Assembly: GCA_964428275.1 (NCBI GenBank)
Contig: CAYRXN010000034.1
Span: forward strand, 1-14,357
DNA from: JALSRY01 sp964428275
GTDB taxonomy: Bacteria; Planctomycetota; Phycisphaerae; UBA1845; Fen-1342
Direction of reading: 5' to 3'
DNA length: 14,357 bases
Both the position numbers and the translations under genes were made by a program. This document shows positions 6,597 to 14,357 of this stretch, piece by piece (the stretch's first letter is position 1; every line of letters begins with the position of its first letter). The notes under the pieces are model-generated. The model made no database searches, had not been told where the DNA came from, and worked only from the letters and a program-made list of their open reading frames with translations.

Positions 6597-9500
6597 GTGC
6601 AGGAAAACATCATTCTGGCCGGTGTCGGCGGACAGGGAATCCTGACCAACGCCAAGGCGCTGTGCGTCGCGGCCCTCAAGCTCGGCCTGCACATCAAGCA
6701 GGCCGAGGTGCACGGCATGTCGCAGCGCGGCGGCGCGGTCGAGTCGCACCTGCGCATCGCCGACCACGAGATCGCCAGCGACCTCATCCCGCTCGGACAG
6801 GCCGACCTGATCCTCTCGGTCGAGCCGATGGAAGCGCTGCGCTACGTGCAGTATCTCCGCGAAGGCGGCGTGATCGTCGCCAGCACCAACGCGTACGTGA
6901 ACATCGACAACTATCCGCCGCTCGAAGACGTGCTGGAGCAGATCGCGCGCTATCCCCGCCACATCCTGCTCGACGCCGACAAGCTCTCGAAGATGGCCGG
7001 CTCGGGCCGCTCGGCCAACGTCGTACTGCTCGGGGCCGCCTCGCTCCAACTGGATATCGACGCCGACGCGCTCGAGAACGCCGTGGTCGCCATGTTCCAG
7101 GCCAAGGGCGAGAAGATCGTCGAGATGAACCGCAAGGCGTTCCGCGCGGGGCGCGCGGCCGGGGCGGCGTATCTCGACGGCGTCGAACAGGGCGTCCCCT
7201 TCCGCACGGTGCTCCAGTGGCTCGATTCGCTCACCCTCGAGCAGATGCTGGCGCCCGACGGCATCGACACCGCGGCGCTAAAAAAAAACTGCGGTGAAGA
7301 CCGACTCAGCGGCGCCGAAATCGAGGCGTTCGAACAGCGGCTGATCGAGATCCACCGCCAGGGTCGCCGGCAGATCTTCGAGCACGAGGTCTACGCGCTG
7401 GTGCGGATCGTCGGCGCGATCGCCCCGCCGCGCTACGTCTTCGTCCCCGCGGGCCAGACCATCGACCAGAGCGCCCTCGACGGCCTGCCCGGCAGCCGCG
7501 TCGTGCTCAAGCTCGTTTCGCAGGACGTCGTCCACAAGACCGAGGCGCGGGCCGTGCGCTTCGTCCCGCGCGAAATCGGCGCCGTGCGCGCCGAAATCGC
7601 GCAGATGTGCACCGACCACGCCGACAAGCGCATCGAGGGCGTGCTCGTGGTCGAGTTCGTCGAAGGGGCCCACTCGGGATTTGCGAGCGAGCTCTTCGTC
7701 GGCGTGCGGGCCACCCGCGAATTCGGGCCGGTGATCGCGGCCGGCATCGGCGGCGTAGATACCGAATACCTCGCCCGCAAGATGCAACCGGGCATCGCGG
7801 TGGCCAAGGCCATCGCCACCGACGTCACGGCCGAAGAGTTCTTCGAGCTGTTCAAGAAGACCGCCGCGTACGACATTCTGGCCGGGCGGACGCGCGGCCA
7901 CCGGCGGGTCGTCTCCGACGGAGAGTTGCTGCGCTGCTTCCGGGCGTTCATCGCGATCGCACGCCACTTCTGCGTCGATCGGGGCGAAACCGGTCCCGAC
8001 ATCGCCGAGCTCGAGGTCAACCCGTTCGCCTTTCGGCAAAACCACATGGTGCCCGTCGATGGCCGCGGCCGCATGGCAACCGCCGTCAAGGCCCCGCCGG
8101 CCCGCCCGATCGAGAAGATTCGCAACCTGCTCGAGCCGCGCTCGATCGCGGTGATGGGCGTCTCGGCCAAGGGACACAACTTCGGCCGCGTGATTCTGAA
8201 CAACGTGCGACAGTGCGGCTTCGATCCGCGGCACCTCTGGGTCATCAAGGAGGGGCTCGACGAAATCGACGGTGTGCGCTGCGTGCCGCGCATCACCGAC
8301 CTGCCCGAGCCCGCGGACATGGTCGTCGTCGCGGTGCCGGCCCCCGCCCTGCCCGGCGTCATCGACGAGATCGCCGCCAGTGGAAAGGCGGCCAGCGTCA
8401 TCCTGATTCCCGGCGGCGTGGGCGAAAAGGAGGGCAGCGGCGACCTGGAGCGCGACACGCGGGCGGCGATCGCCCGGGCCCATCAGCGTGAAGACCGCGG
8501 CCCGGTCTTCGTCGGTCCCAACTCGATGGGCATCCAGTCGCGCGTGGGGCGCTACGACACCTTCTTCATCCCCCCCGCCAAGCTCGACAACCGGATGGAT
8601 CACCCTCCCCGCCGCGTCGCGATCATCTCCCAGAGCGGCGCGTTCATCATCACGCGGCTGAGCAACCTCGAAACGCTCGACCCGGCCCTGGCCCTGTCGA
8701 TCGGCAATCAGTTCGACCTGACGCTCTCGGACTACCTCAAGATCATCGGACAGCGCGACGACATCGACGCGATCGGTGTCTACGCCGAGGGTTTCAACGA
8801 CATGGACGGCCTGGAGTTCATCAAGGCCGTCGAGCAGGCCCGCGACCACGGCAAGGTGGTCGTGTTCTACAAGGCCGGTCGGACCGAAACGGGCCGCTCG
8901 GCCGCCGCGGGCCACACGGCCTCGGTCGCCGGCGATTACGACATCTGCCAGGCCGCCGGCGAAGCCGCGGGGGCGATCATCGTCGATACGTTCAAGGAGT
9001 TCGAGCAGGTGCTGCACATCGCCACCGCCCTGCACGACAAGCCCGTGCGCGGCACGCGCGTGGGCGCCATCAGCAACGCCGGCTACGAAACCGTCGGCAT
9101 GGCCGACAACACCCGCGGCACGCGCTACGAAGTGTCGATCCCGCCGCTGGGCGAGGACACCCGCAAGAAGCTGCTGGAGGCCCTCGCGACCCACAAGCTC
9201 GACGCGCTCGTCAACGCCCGCAACCCGCTCGACCTCACCCCCATGGCCACCGATCAGGCATACGAGGACTGCCTGCGCGTACTGCTCGACAGCCCCGACG
9301 TGGACGCCGTCGTGGTCTCGGCGGTCCCGCTCACCCCGGCGCTGCGCACCACGCCGGACGAGCTGAAACAAGGTGGCTCGCTGGTCGAGCGGCTGCCGCG
9401 TCTGCTGCGCGAGTTCTCCAAGCCGCTGGTCGCGGTGATCGACTGCGGCGCGCTGTACGATCCGCTGGCGGCGGGCATCCGCGACGGCGGCGTGCCGGTA

Positions 9501-9662
9501 TTCCGCTCCGCGGACCAGGCGATGCGCTCGCTCGGGCGTTACCTGTGCCATCGGGCGCCGCGCGCCGCGGTCGTCGCGCCGCCGCGCAGCACCTCTGCCG
9601 ATGCGGTCCTGCCTGCGGGCAAGGCCACGCGCGACGCGATCGCCCAGCCCAGCGGTACCTGA
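6597..9662 (+). CDS. iorB: Fusion of IorB (indolepyruvate oxidoreductase beta) and ADP-forming acyl-CoA synthetase
   Basis: This is a 1021-residue three-part protein. Residues 1-190 are IorB, the gamma-domain subunit paired with IorA: ENIILAGVGGQGIL (3-16), EVHGMSQRGGAVESHLR (37-53), and NRKAF near 178-182. Residues about 191-235 are a linker containing the A9 run. Residues about 236-500 are the ATP-grasp beta half of an ADP-forming acyl-CoA synthetase: FEHEVYALVR, VVLKLVSQDVVHKTEARAV with the conserved His H313, and ELEVNPF (471-477). Residues about 505-985 are the alpha half: CoA-binding LLEPRSIAVMGVS, SQSGAF (679-683 region), SIGNQFDLTLSDYL, and the phospho-histidine loop AAGHTASVAGD with H773. 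The reaction is acyl-CoA + ADP + Pi to acid + CoA + ATP, which spends the thioester made by IorAB. The GTG start at 6597 has GGGAG at 6585-6589, 7 nt upstream. The frame is open back to 6429, but only within iorA and the repeat. Odd points: GPNSMG has Ser where Cys is usual, and SNAGY replaces the usual TNGGG-like loop. Confidence 0.9.
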   Translation: MQENIILAGVGGQGILTNAKALCVAALKLGLHIKQAEVHGMSQRGGAVESHLRIADHEIASDLIPLGQADLILSVEPMEALRYVQYLREGGVIVASTNAYVNIDNYPPLEDVLEQIARYPRHILLDADKLSKMAGSGRSANVVLLGAASLQLDIDADALENAVVAMFQAKGEKIVEMNRKAFRAGRAAGAAYLDGVEQGVPFRTVLQWLDSLTLEQMLAPDGIDTAALKKNCGEDRLSGAEIEAFEQRLIEIHRQGRRQIFEHEVYALVRIVGAIAPPRYVFVPAGQTIDQSALDGLPGSRVVLKLVSQDVVHKTEARAVRFVPREIGAVRAEIAQMCTDHADKRIEGVLVVEFVEGAHSGFASELFVGVRATREFGPVIAAGIGGVDTEYLARKMQPGIAVAKAIATDVTAEEFFELFKKTAAYDILAGRTRGHRRVVSDGELLRCFRAFIAIARHFCVDRGETGPDIAELEVNPFAFRQNHMVPVDGRGRMATAVKAPPARPIEKIRNLLEPRSIAVMGVSAKGHNFGRVILNNVRQCGFDPRHLWVIKEGLDEIDGVRCVPRITDLPEPADMVVVAVPAPALPGVIDEIAASGKAASVILIPGGVGEKEGSGDLERDTRAAIARAHQREDRGPVFVGPNSMGIQSRVGRYDTFFIPPAKLDNRMDHPPRRVAIISQSGAFIITRLSNLETLDPALALSIGNQFDLTLSDYLKIIGQRDDIDAIGVYAEGFNDMDGLEFIKAVEQARDHGKVVVFYKAGRTETGRSAAAGHTASVAGDYDICQAAGEAAGAIIVDTFKEFEQVLHIATALHDKPVRGTRVGAISNAGYETVGMADNTRGTRYEVSIPPLGEDTRKKLLEALATHKLDALVNARNPLDLTPMATDQAYEDCLRVLLDSPDVDAVVVSAVPLTPALRTTPDELKQGGSLVERLPRLLREFSKPLVAVIDCGALYDPLAAGIRDGGVPVFRSADQAMRSLGRYLCHRAPRAAVVAPPRSTSADAVLPAGKATRDAIAQPSGT
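7280..7297 (+). other. Candidate slippage/frameshift site (A9) at the iorB-synthetase joint
   Basis: Nine consecutive A (7280-7288) are read in frame as CTA AAA AAA AAC (L228, K229, K230, N231), which contains the classic slippery heptamer A AAA AAC. A -1 ribosomal shift, or one extra A in the mRNA, gives AAA CTG CGG TGA with the stop at 7295-7297. The product is free IorB of 233 residues ending KKKLR. Normal reading gives the full fusion. A small CGGT-GAAG-ACCG hairpin (7292-7303) overlaps the stop; there is no clear upstream Shine-Dalgarno stimulator. A9 is the length used for transcriptional slippage in Thermus dnaX (established knowledge). Use here is inferred, and a homopolymer sequencing error is possible. 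Confidence 0.5.
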
Positions 9663-9684
9663 CGCCGACACCGCCGCGGGTCGA

Positions 9685-10446
9685 TCAGACCTCCAGCATC
9701 GGGGAGACACCGTAACGGCTGGCCACCGTCAGTTGGGGGGCCGCCTCCCCGAGGATGGCGTGGTGCGTCCGCAGGGCCAGTTCGGGTTGGTTGTTGTGCT
9801 GGCTGAGGTGGGCCAGTGCGATCCAACGGTGCCGCTTGGCGCAAAGCCGCAGCAATTCGGCCGCCTCGCAGTTCGACAGGTGTCCGCCCGTGCCGCGGAT
9901 GCGCTGTTTGAGCAGTGGCGGATAGTCGCCTTCTTCCAGCATGCGCGGATCGTAATTGCTCTCCAGGTACGCCGCATCGACCGCTTCGAGCTGCGCCGGC
10001 AGATCGTCGAAGGGGTGTCCGAGATCGGTGAAGATTCCCAGCCGCCGGCCCGCCGCCTCGACGAGGAACGTGACGCCGTCGGCGGCATCGTGCGGCGTCG
10101 GTCGCGTATGTACGAGAACGGCGCCGACCGCGACCGTCTCGCCGGCCGCAAACGTCCGCACGTCGCTGAGCCTGCCGAGCTGGTTGCCGATCGCGCGCAG
10201 CGTCGGCTCGGTCGCGTAGATCGGAATCCCGAACAACCGCTGGTAGATGCCGGCGCAGCGAATGTGATCCTGGTGATCGTGCGAAAGGAACAGCGCGTCG
10301 ACCCGGCGGATGTCGCGTTCGTGTTCGGCCATGCGCAAGCGGGCCTGCCGGCCGCTGATGCCGGCGTCGAACAGCAGCCGCACGCCGTCGGCCTCGACGT
10401 AGATCGCGTTGCCGTTCGAGCCGGACTGGAGCGAAAACGTCTTCAT
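9685..10446 (-). CDS. Metallo-beta-lactamase fold hydrolase, WalJ/YycJ-like
   Basis: This 253-residue cytosolic MBL-fold protein opens with FSLQSGSNGNAIYVEADG (4-21), the SGSxGNA form typical of WalJ/YycJ-like hydrolases. The metal motif HxHxDH is complete (H56, H58, D60, H61 in SHDHQDHI). Other likely ligands are H119 in TPHD, D141 in TDLGH and H213 in AHLSQHNN, and the family GGHLSN is at 187-192. Members are thought to be 5'-3' exonucleases or phosphodiesterases acting on nucleic acids; the exact substrate is unclear. The ATG at 10446 is fixed by a strong GGAGGG (10459-10454) 7 nt upstream; the frame is open further upstream only as a shadow inside the next gene. It follows the cyclodeaminase gene by 20 nt, probably as one operon, and is convergent with the ior fusion gene (22 nt apart). 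Confidence 0.87.
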   Translation of the reverse strand: MKTFSLQSGSNGNAIYVEADGVRLLFDAGISGRQARLRMAEHERDIRRVDALFLSHDHQDHIRCAGIYQRLFGIPIYATEPTLRAIGNQLGRLSDVRTFAAGETVAVGAVLVHTRPTPHDAADGVTFLVEAAGRRLGIFTDLGHPFDDLPAQLEAVDAAYLESNYDPRMLEEGDYPPLLKQRIRGTGGHLSNCEAAELLRLCAKRHRWIALAHLSQHNNQPELALRTHHAILGEAAPQLTVASRYGVSPMLEV

Positions 10447-10466
10447 GCAGGCGCCCTCCGCCGGGT

Positions 10467-11051
10467 TCACGCCGCAGGCCCATCGGCAAGAAGGCGCTGC
10501 AGCTCGCTCTCGACGGCGGCGCCCTGGGCCTCGGGCAACAGCGGGAGGTTGGCGCGGACGTTGGCCGCCGCCGCCTCCATCGCCGCGCGGGCCAGCAGCA
10601 GGCCCGCCTGAGTGTCGCTGCGCAGGTTGGGGTTGCCGATTTCCGCCAGCCGGCGCAGGTCGCCCCACACCTGCCGGCAGACCGCAACCGTCTCCAGCGG
10701 CACCGCGGCGGCCAACTCCGCCGCTTCCATGATGCGCACCTTGCGCTGCGGATCGGCCTTTTCCAGCTTCAGGGCCGCGTGGAGTTCGCCGTAGGCAGCG
10801 GCGTCTTCGTCCATCAGCGGCCCCAACAGCAGCGCCGCGCGCTTGAGACGCGCGGCGGTCTTTTCGATCTGCGGCTCGACCTGCGCGAAGCGCGGCTTGC
10901 CGGCGGTCAGGGCACAGACCATGCGCCCCAGCGCAGCCGCCAGCGCCCCGGCCAGCGCCGCCACGGCGCCCCCGCCGGGTGCGGGGGCGTCCGACGCCAG
11001 CCGCTCGAGAAATTCGCCGATCGACAGGTCAGCCAGTGCGGCCTGGGACAT
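10467..11051 (-). CDS. Cyclodeaminase/cyclohydrolase family protein (FTCD C-terminal domain/FchA type)
   Basis: This 194-residue, almost wholly helical, Ala-rich protein carries the family signature SDAPAPGGGAVAALAGALAAA at about 20-40, with PGGG at 25-28, followed by an LGRMVCALTAGK helix. Stand-alone members act on tetrahydrofolate one-carbon units, as formimino-THF cyclodeaminase (making methenyl-THF and ammonia) or as methenyl-THF cyclohydrolase (FchA). Sequence alone does not separate these. Length fits the single-domain form with no formiminotransferase half. Conserved NPNLRSDTQAG lies near 138-148. The ATG at 11051 has GGAGAA about 9 nt upstream. It is first in a two-gene operon with the MBL hydrolase and divergent from tadA. 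Confidence 0.85.
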   Translation of the reverse strand: MSQAALADLSIGEFLERLASDAPAPGGGAVAALAGALAAALGRMVCALTAGKPRFAQVEPQIEKTAARLKRAALLLGPLMDEDAAAYGELHAALKLEKADPQRKVRIMEAAELAAAVPLETVAVCRQVWGDLRRLAEIGNPNLRSDTQAGLLLARAAMEAAAANVRANLPLLPEAQGAAVESELQRLLADGPAA

Positions 11052-11185
11052 GGGCTGATTCTCCGAGAAGCGCCGCGCCGCCCATCGCGGCGGCGCCGCG
11101 TTACAATCTCCGCCAGCGGCGACCAGAACCCGCCGGCCGGGCGCATGATACGTCCGGCTGCCTGTGGTACCAAACAGGAGCTCCC
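11052..11185. promoter_or_regulatory. Divergent control region between cyclodeaminase gene and tadA
   Basis: This 134-nt gap separates two divergent starts. It contains a 7-bp inverted repeat CGCCGCG...CGCGGCG (11071-11092) and, just after it, the only AT-rich patch TTACAAT (11101-11107), a possible -10 for the plus strand without a matching -35. AGGAG at 11176-11180 is the tadA ribosome binding site. The operator role of the inverted repeat is a guess. Confidence 0.25.
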
Positions 11186-11671
11186 ATGGGCCTCGGCCTG
11201 CACCAGGACGAAATCGACCGGCGGTTCATGCAGGAAGCGCTCGAACTCGCCCGGCGGGCGCTGGACAGCGAGGACGTGCCGGTCGGGGCGCTGGTCGTCC
11301 GCGGCGGGCACGTCGTCGGCCGCGGCTTCAACCAGCGTGAGAAGCTTCAGGACCCCACCGCCCACGCCGAGATGATCGCCCTGACGGCCGCCGCCGGGCA
11401 CGTCGGCCACTGGCGGCTCGAAGGCTGCACGATGTACGTCACGCTCGAACCGTGCGCCATGTGCGCCGGTGCGCTGGTGCTGGCCCGCGTGCCGCGGCTG
11501 GTCTACGGCGCCCCGGACGCCAAGGCCGGTGCGTGCGGGTCGCTCTACGAAATCACCCAGGACCCGCGGCTCAACCACCGCGTGGAAACGGTCGGCGGCG
11601 TGCTGGCCGAGCCGTGCGCGCAACTGCTGCGCGCCTTCTTCCGTCACCGGCGATCGCTGGGAGAGAAATAG
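11186..11671 (+). CDS. tadA: tRNA-specific adenosine deaminase TadA
   Basis: This 161-residue cytidine-deaminase-fold enzyme converts adenosine 34 to inosine in the anticodon of tRNA-Arg(ACG), allowing wobble reading. The catalytic zinc site is complete: H60 and proton-shuttling E62 in DPTAHAEM, and C90 and C93 in TLEPCAMCAGA. EDVPVGALVV (29-38) and GRGFNQRE (45-52) are also typical of TadA. Length is as expected for the bacterial protein. The ATG at 11186 has AGGAG 5 nt upstream. The gene stands alone on the plus strand, divergent from the cyclodeaminase gene and convergent with the histidine kinase gene. A guanine or cytosine deaminase is less likely given the close match to the TadA motifs. 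Confidence 0.93.
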   Translation: MGLGLHQDEIDRRFMQEALELARRALDSEDVPVGALVVRGGHVVGRGFNQREKLQDPTAHAEMIALTAAAGHVGHWRLEGCTMYVTLEPCAMCAGALVLARVPRLVYGAPDAKAGACGSLYEITQDPRLNHRVETVGGVLAEPCAQLLRAFFRHRRSLGEK

Positions 11672-11674
11672 CGC

Positions 11675-11695
11675 AAAAGACCTGCGAATCGCAGG
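11675..11695 (-). terminator. Probable intrinsic terminator of the HDOD-kinase operon
   Basis: CCTGCG-AAT-CGCAGG (11681-11695) is a perfect 6-bp stem with a 3-nt loop. On the minus strand it is followed by TCTTTT, the layout of a rho-independent terminator, about 90 nt beyond the kinase stop at 11784. On the plus strand it lies 9 nt after the tadA stop but has no T tract, so it would mainly serve the minus-strand operon. Confidence 0.5.
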
Positions 11696-11783
11696 CAACC
11701 GGCTGGACGTCTGGTTCGGCGACGACGCCGGGCGCGAGGGGCGCCGCCGCGCGGGGCGGTTTGCCCACGGAAAGCGCCGCGGC

Positions 11784-13676
<1,893 letters not shown>

Positions 13677-13679
13677 GGG

Positions 13680-14357
13680 CTACAGCTCGAACAGGCTCTC
13701 GCTCGAGGCGATCTCGGCGTCGAGATCCTTCGCGAGAATCAGGATGTCTTCTTTCTGAAAGCCCATCGCCTGAAACGTCTCCACCTGCGGCTTGATGAGC
13801 TTCACGCCGACCGACGAAATCCCCTTGAACGTGCAGATGACATTGGCGGCCTCGACGCACTGCACGATATCGAGCCCCGGTCCCTTGTAGGCCGCCGCCG
13901 AGTGGTGGTACTCGATCGCCGCCTGCACTACATCGGGAAACCGCCACGCCTCCGCCACACGTGCCCCCAGCGTGCAGTGGTTGAAGCCGAGATACTCCTT
14001 CTCCACCGCCAGCAGTGAGACCCCTTCACGGACTTCGTTCATGATGGCCACGAACTGCGGATGCGTGTGCTGATCCTCGAGGATCAGTCCGATATCGTGC
14101 AGCAGGCCCGCGAGAAACGCGTCGTCGAAGTTGGGCATGCGCCGGCGGCAGGCCACGAGTTTCGCACACAATCCGACCGACACCATGTGCCGCCAGAGCT
14201 GACAGCGCTGGTAGGCCCCCAGCGATTCCTCTTTGGTGAACAATTCGCTGACCGAAGCCGTCATCGCCAGGTTGCGAACCTGGTTGAAACCCAGGTAGCT
14301 GATCGCCTGATGCAGGCTCGTCACGGTCGAGCTCACGCCGTAGGCCGCCGAGTTGAC
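13680..14357 (-). CDS. HDOD-domain signalling protein, C-terminal part (runs off window)
   Basis: The last 225 residues are present; the start lies beyond the right edge, and the frame is open through the edge itself. The visible part begins VNSAAYGVSSTVTSLHQAI, then LGFNQVRNLA, the standard HDOD core. It continues through LWRHMVSVG, an HD-like LLHDIGLI, EKEYLGFNHCTLGARVAEAW and AAIEYHH. HDOD domains are related to HD phosphohydrolases but usually lack the full metal set, and they act as signalling modules in pathways of second messengers, motility and stress. Any N-terminal receiver or other domain cannot be seen. The kinase gene starts 3 nt after the stop, so the two probably form one signalling unit. 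A GTG inside the frame at 14336 is not the real start, because HDOD sequence continues upstream of it. Confidence 0.88.
   Translation of the reverse strand, partial: VNSAAYGVSSTVTSLHQAISYLGFNQVRNLAMTASVSELFTKEESLGAYQRCQLWRHMVSVGLCAKLVACRRRMPNFDDAFLAGLLHDIGLILEDQHTHPQFVAIMNEVREGVSLLAVEKEYLGFNHCTLGARVAEAWRFPDVVQAAIEYHHSAAAYKGPGLDIVQCVEAANVICTFKGISSVGVKLIKPQVETFQAMGFQKEDILILAKDLDAEIASSESLFEL

Noticed and set aside
6498..6598. iorB starting further upstream, at the limit of its open frame (6429)
   Set aside because: This would place the palindromic repeat and hairpin inside the protein and overlap iorA. The GTG at 6597 has GGGAG 7 nt upstream and is followed at once by the IorB opening ENIILAGVGGQG.
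7278..9710. 810-codon open frame on the minus strand opposite the synthetase half
   Set aside because: The plus-strand frame has clear ATP-grasp and CoA-ligase motifs. The antisense product is Arg/Asp/Gly-rich low-complexity sequence with no family pattern.
10447..10668. 74-residue N-terminal extension of the MBL hydrolase
   Set aside because: It overlaps the cyclodeaminase gene in another frame and is Arg/Gly/Pro-rich. The ATG at 10446 has GGAGGG upstream and the MBL motif begins immediately.

Overview
The window is very GC-rich bacterial chromosomal DNA, densely coding on both strands with short intergenic gaps. An outer-membrane beta-barrel with a signal peptide and a probable lipoprotein indicate a diderm cell. 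The protein styles, the long stop-free antisense frames and a GTGGGC-TTT-GCCCAC type palindromic repeat suggest a planctomycete-like organism (perhaps Phycisphaerae). This is inference from memory of such genomes, not proof. No rRNA, tRNA, CRISPR, transposase or phage gene is visible.

Layout. (1) 1-1160: the start of a dihydroorotase-type amidohydrolase gene (minus, cut by the window edge), divergent from a zinc-dependent homocysteine S-methyltransferase family gene (plus). (2) 1175-3184, minus: an alginate-export-type outer-membrane barrel followed with no gap by a small probable lipoprotein. (3) 3345-4619, plus: one ORF joining a CYTH (CyaB/thiamine-triphosphatase type) domain to a complete protein-L-isoaspartate O-methyltransferase domain. 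(4) 4882-9662, plus: the centre of interest. It holds iorA (indolepyruvate ferredoxin oxidoreductase alpha, without its usual C-terminal ferredoxin domain) and then a 1021-residue ORF joining iorB to a complete ADP-forming acyl-CoA synthetase (beta ATP-grasp half first, then alpha half). (5) 9685-11051, minus: a cyclodeaminase/cyclohydrolase-family folate enzyme followed by a WalJ/YycJ-like metallo-beta-lactamase hydrolase. (6) 11186-11671, plus: tadA. (7) 11784-14357, minus: an HDOD-domain protein (cut by the window edge) 3 nt upstream of a soluble hybrid histidine kinase.

How region 4 would work. IorAB oxidatively decarboxylates aryl-2-oxoacids to aryl-acetyl-CoA and passes electrons to ferredoxin. 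An ADP-forming acyl-CoA synthetase then converts the thioester to the free acid and makes ATP. In peptide-fermenting archaea these steps are done by separate proteins. Here the second enzyme is fused to IorB, so the window encodes a candidate one-complex module for ATP formation from transaminated aromatic amino acids. At the joint lies a run of nine A (7280-7288), the longest A or T run I noticed. A one-base slip there (a -1 ribosomal shift or one extra A in the mRNA) reaches a TGA at 7295-7297 and would release free IorB of 233 residues. No ATG, GTG or TTG lies in the synthetase frame between the run and the ATP-grasp core. The run may therefore set the ratio of free IorB to IorB-synthetase fusion, in the manner of dnaX. 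A homopolymer sequencing error is the main alternative.
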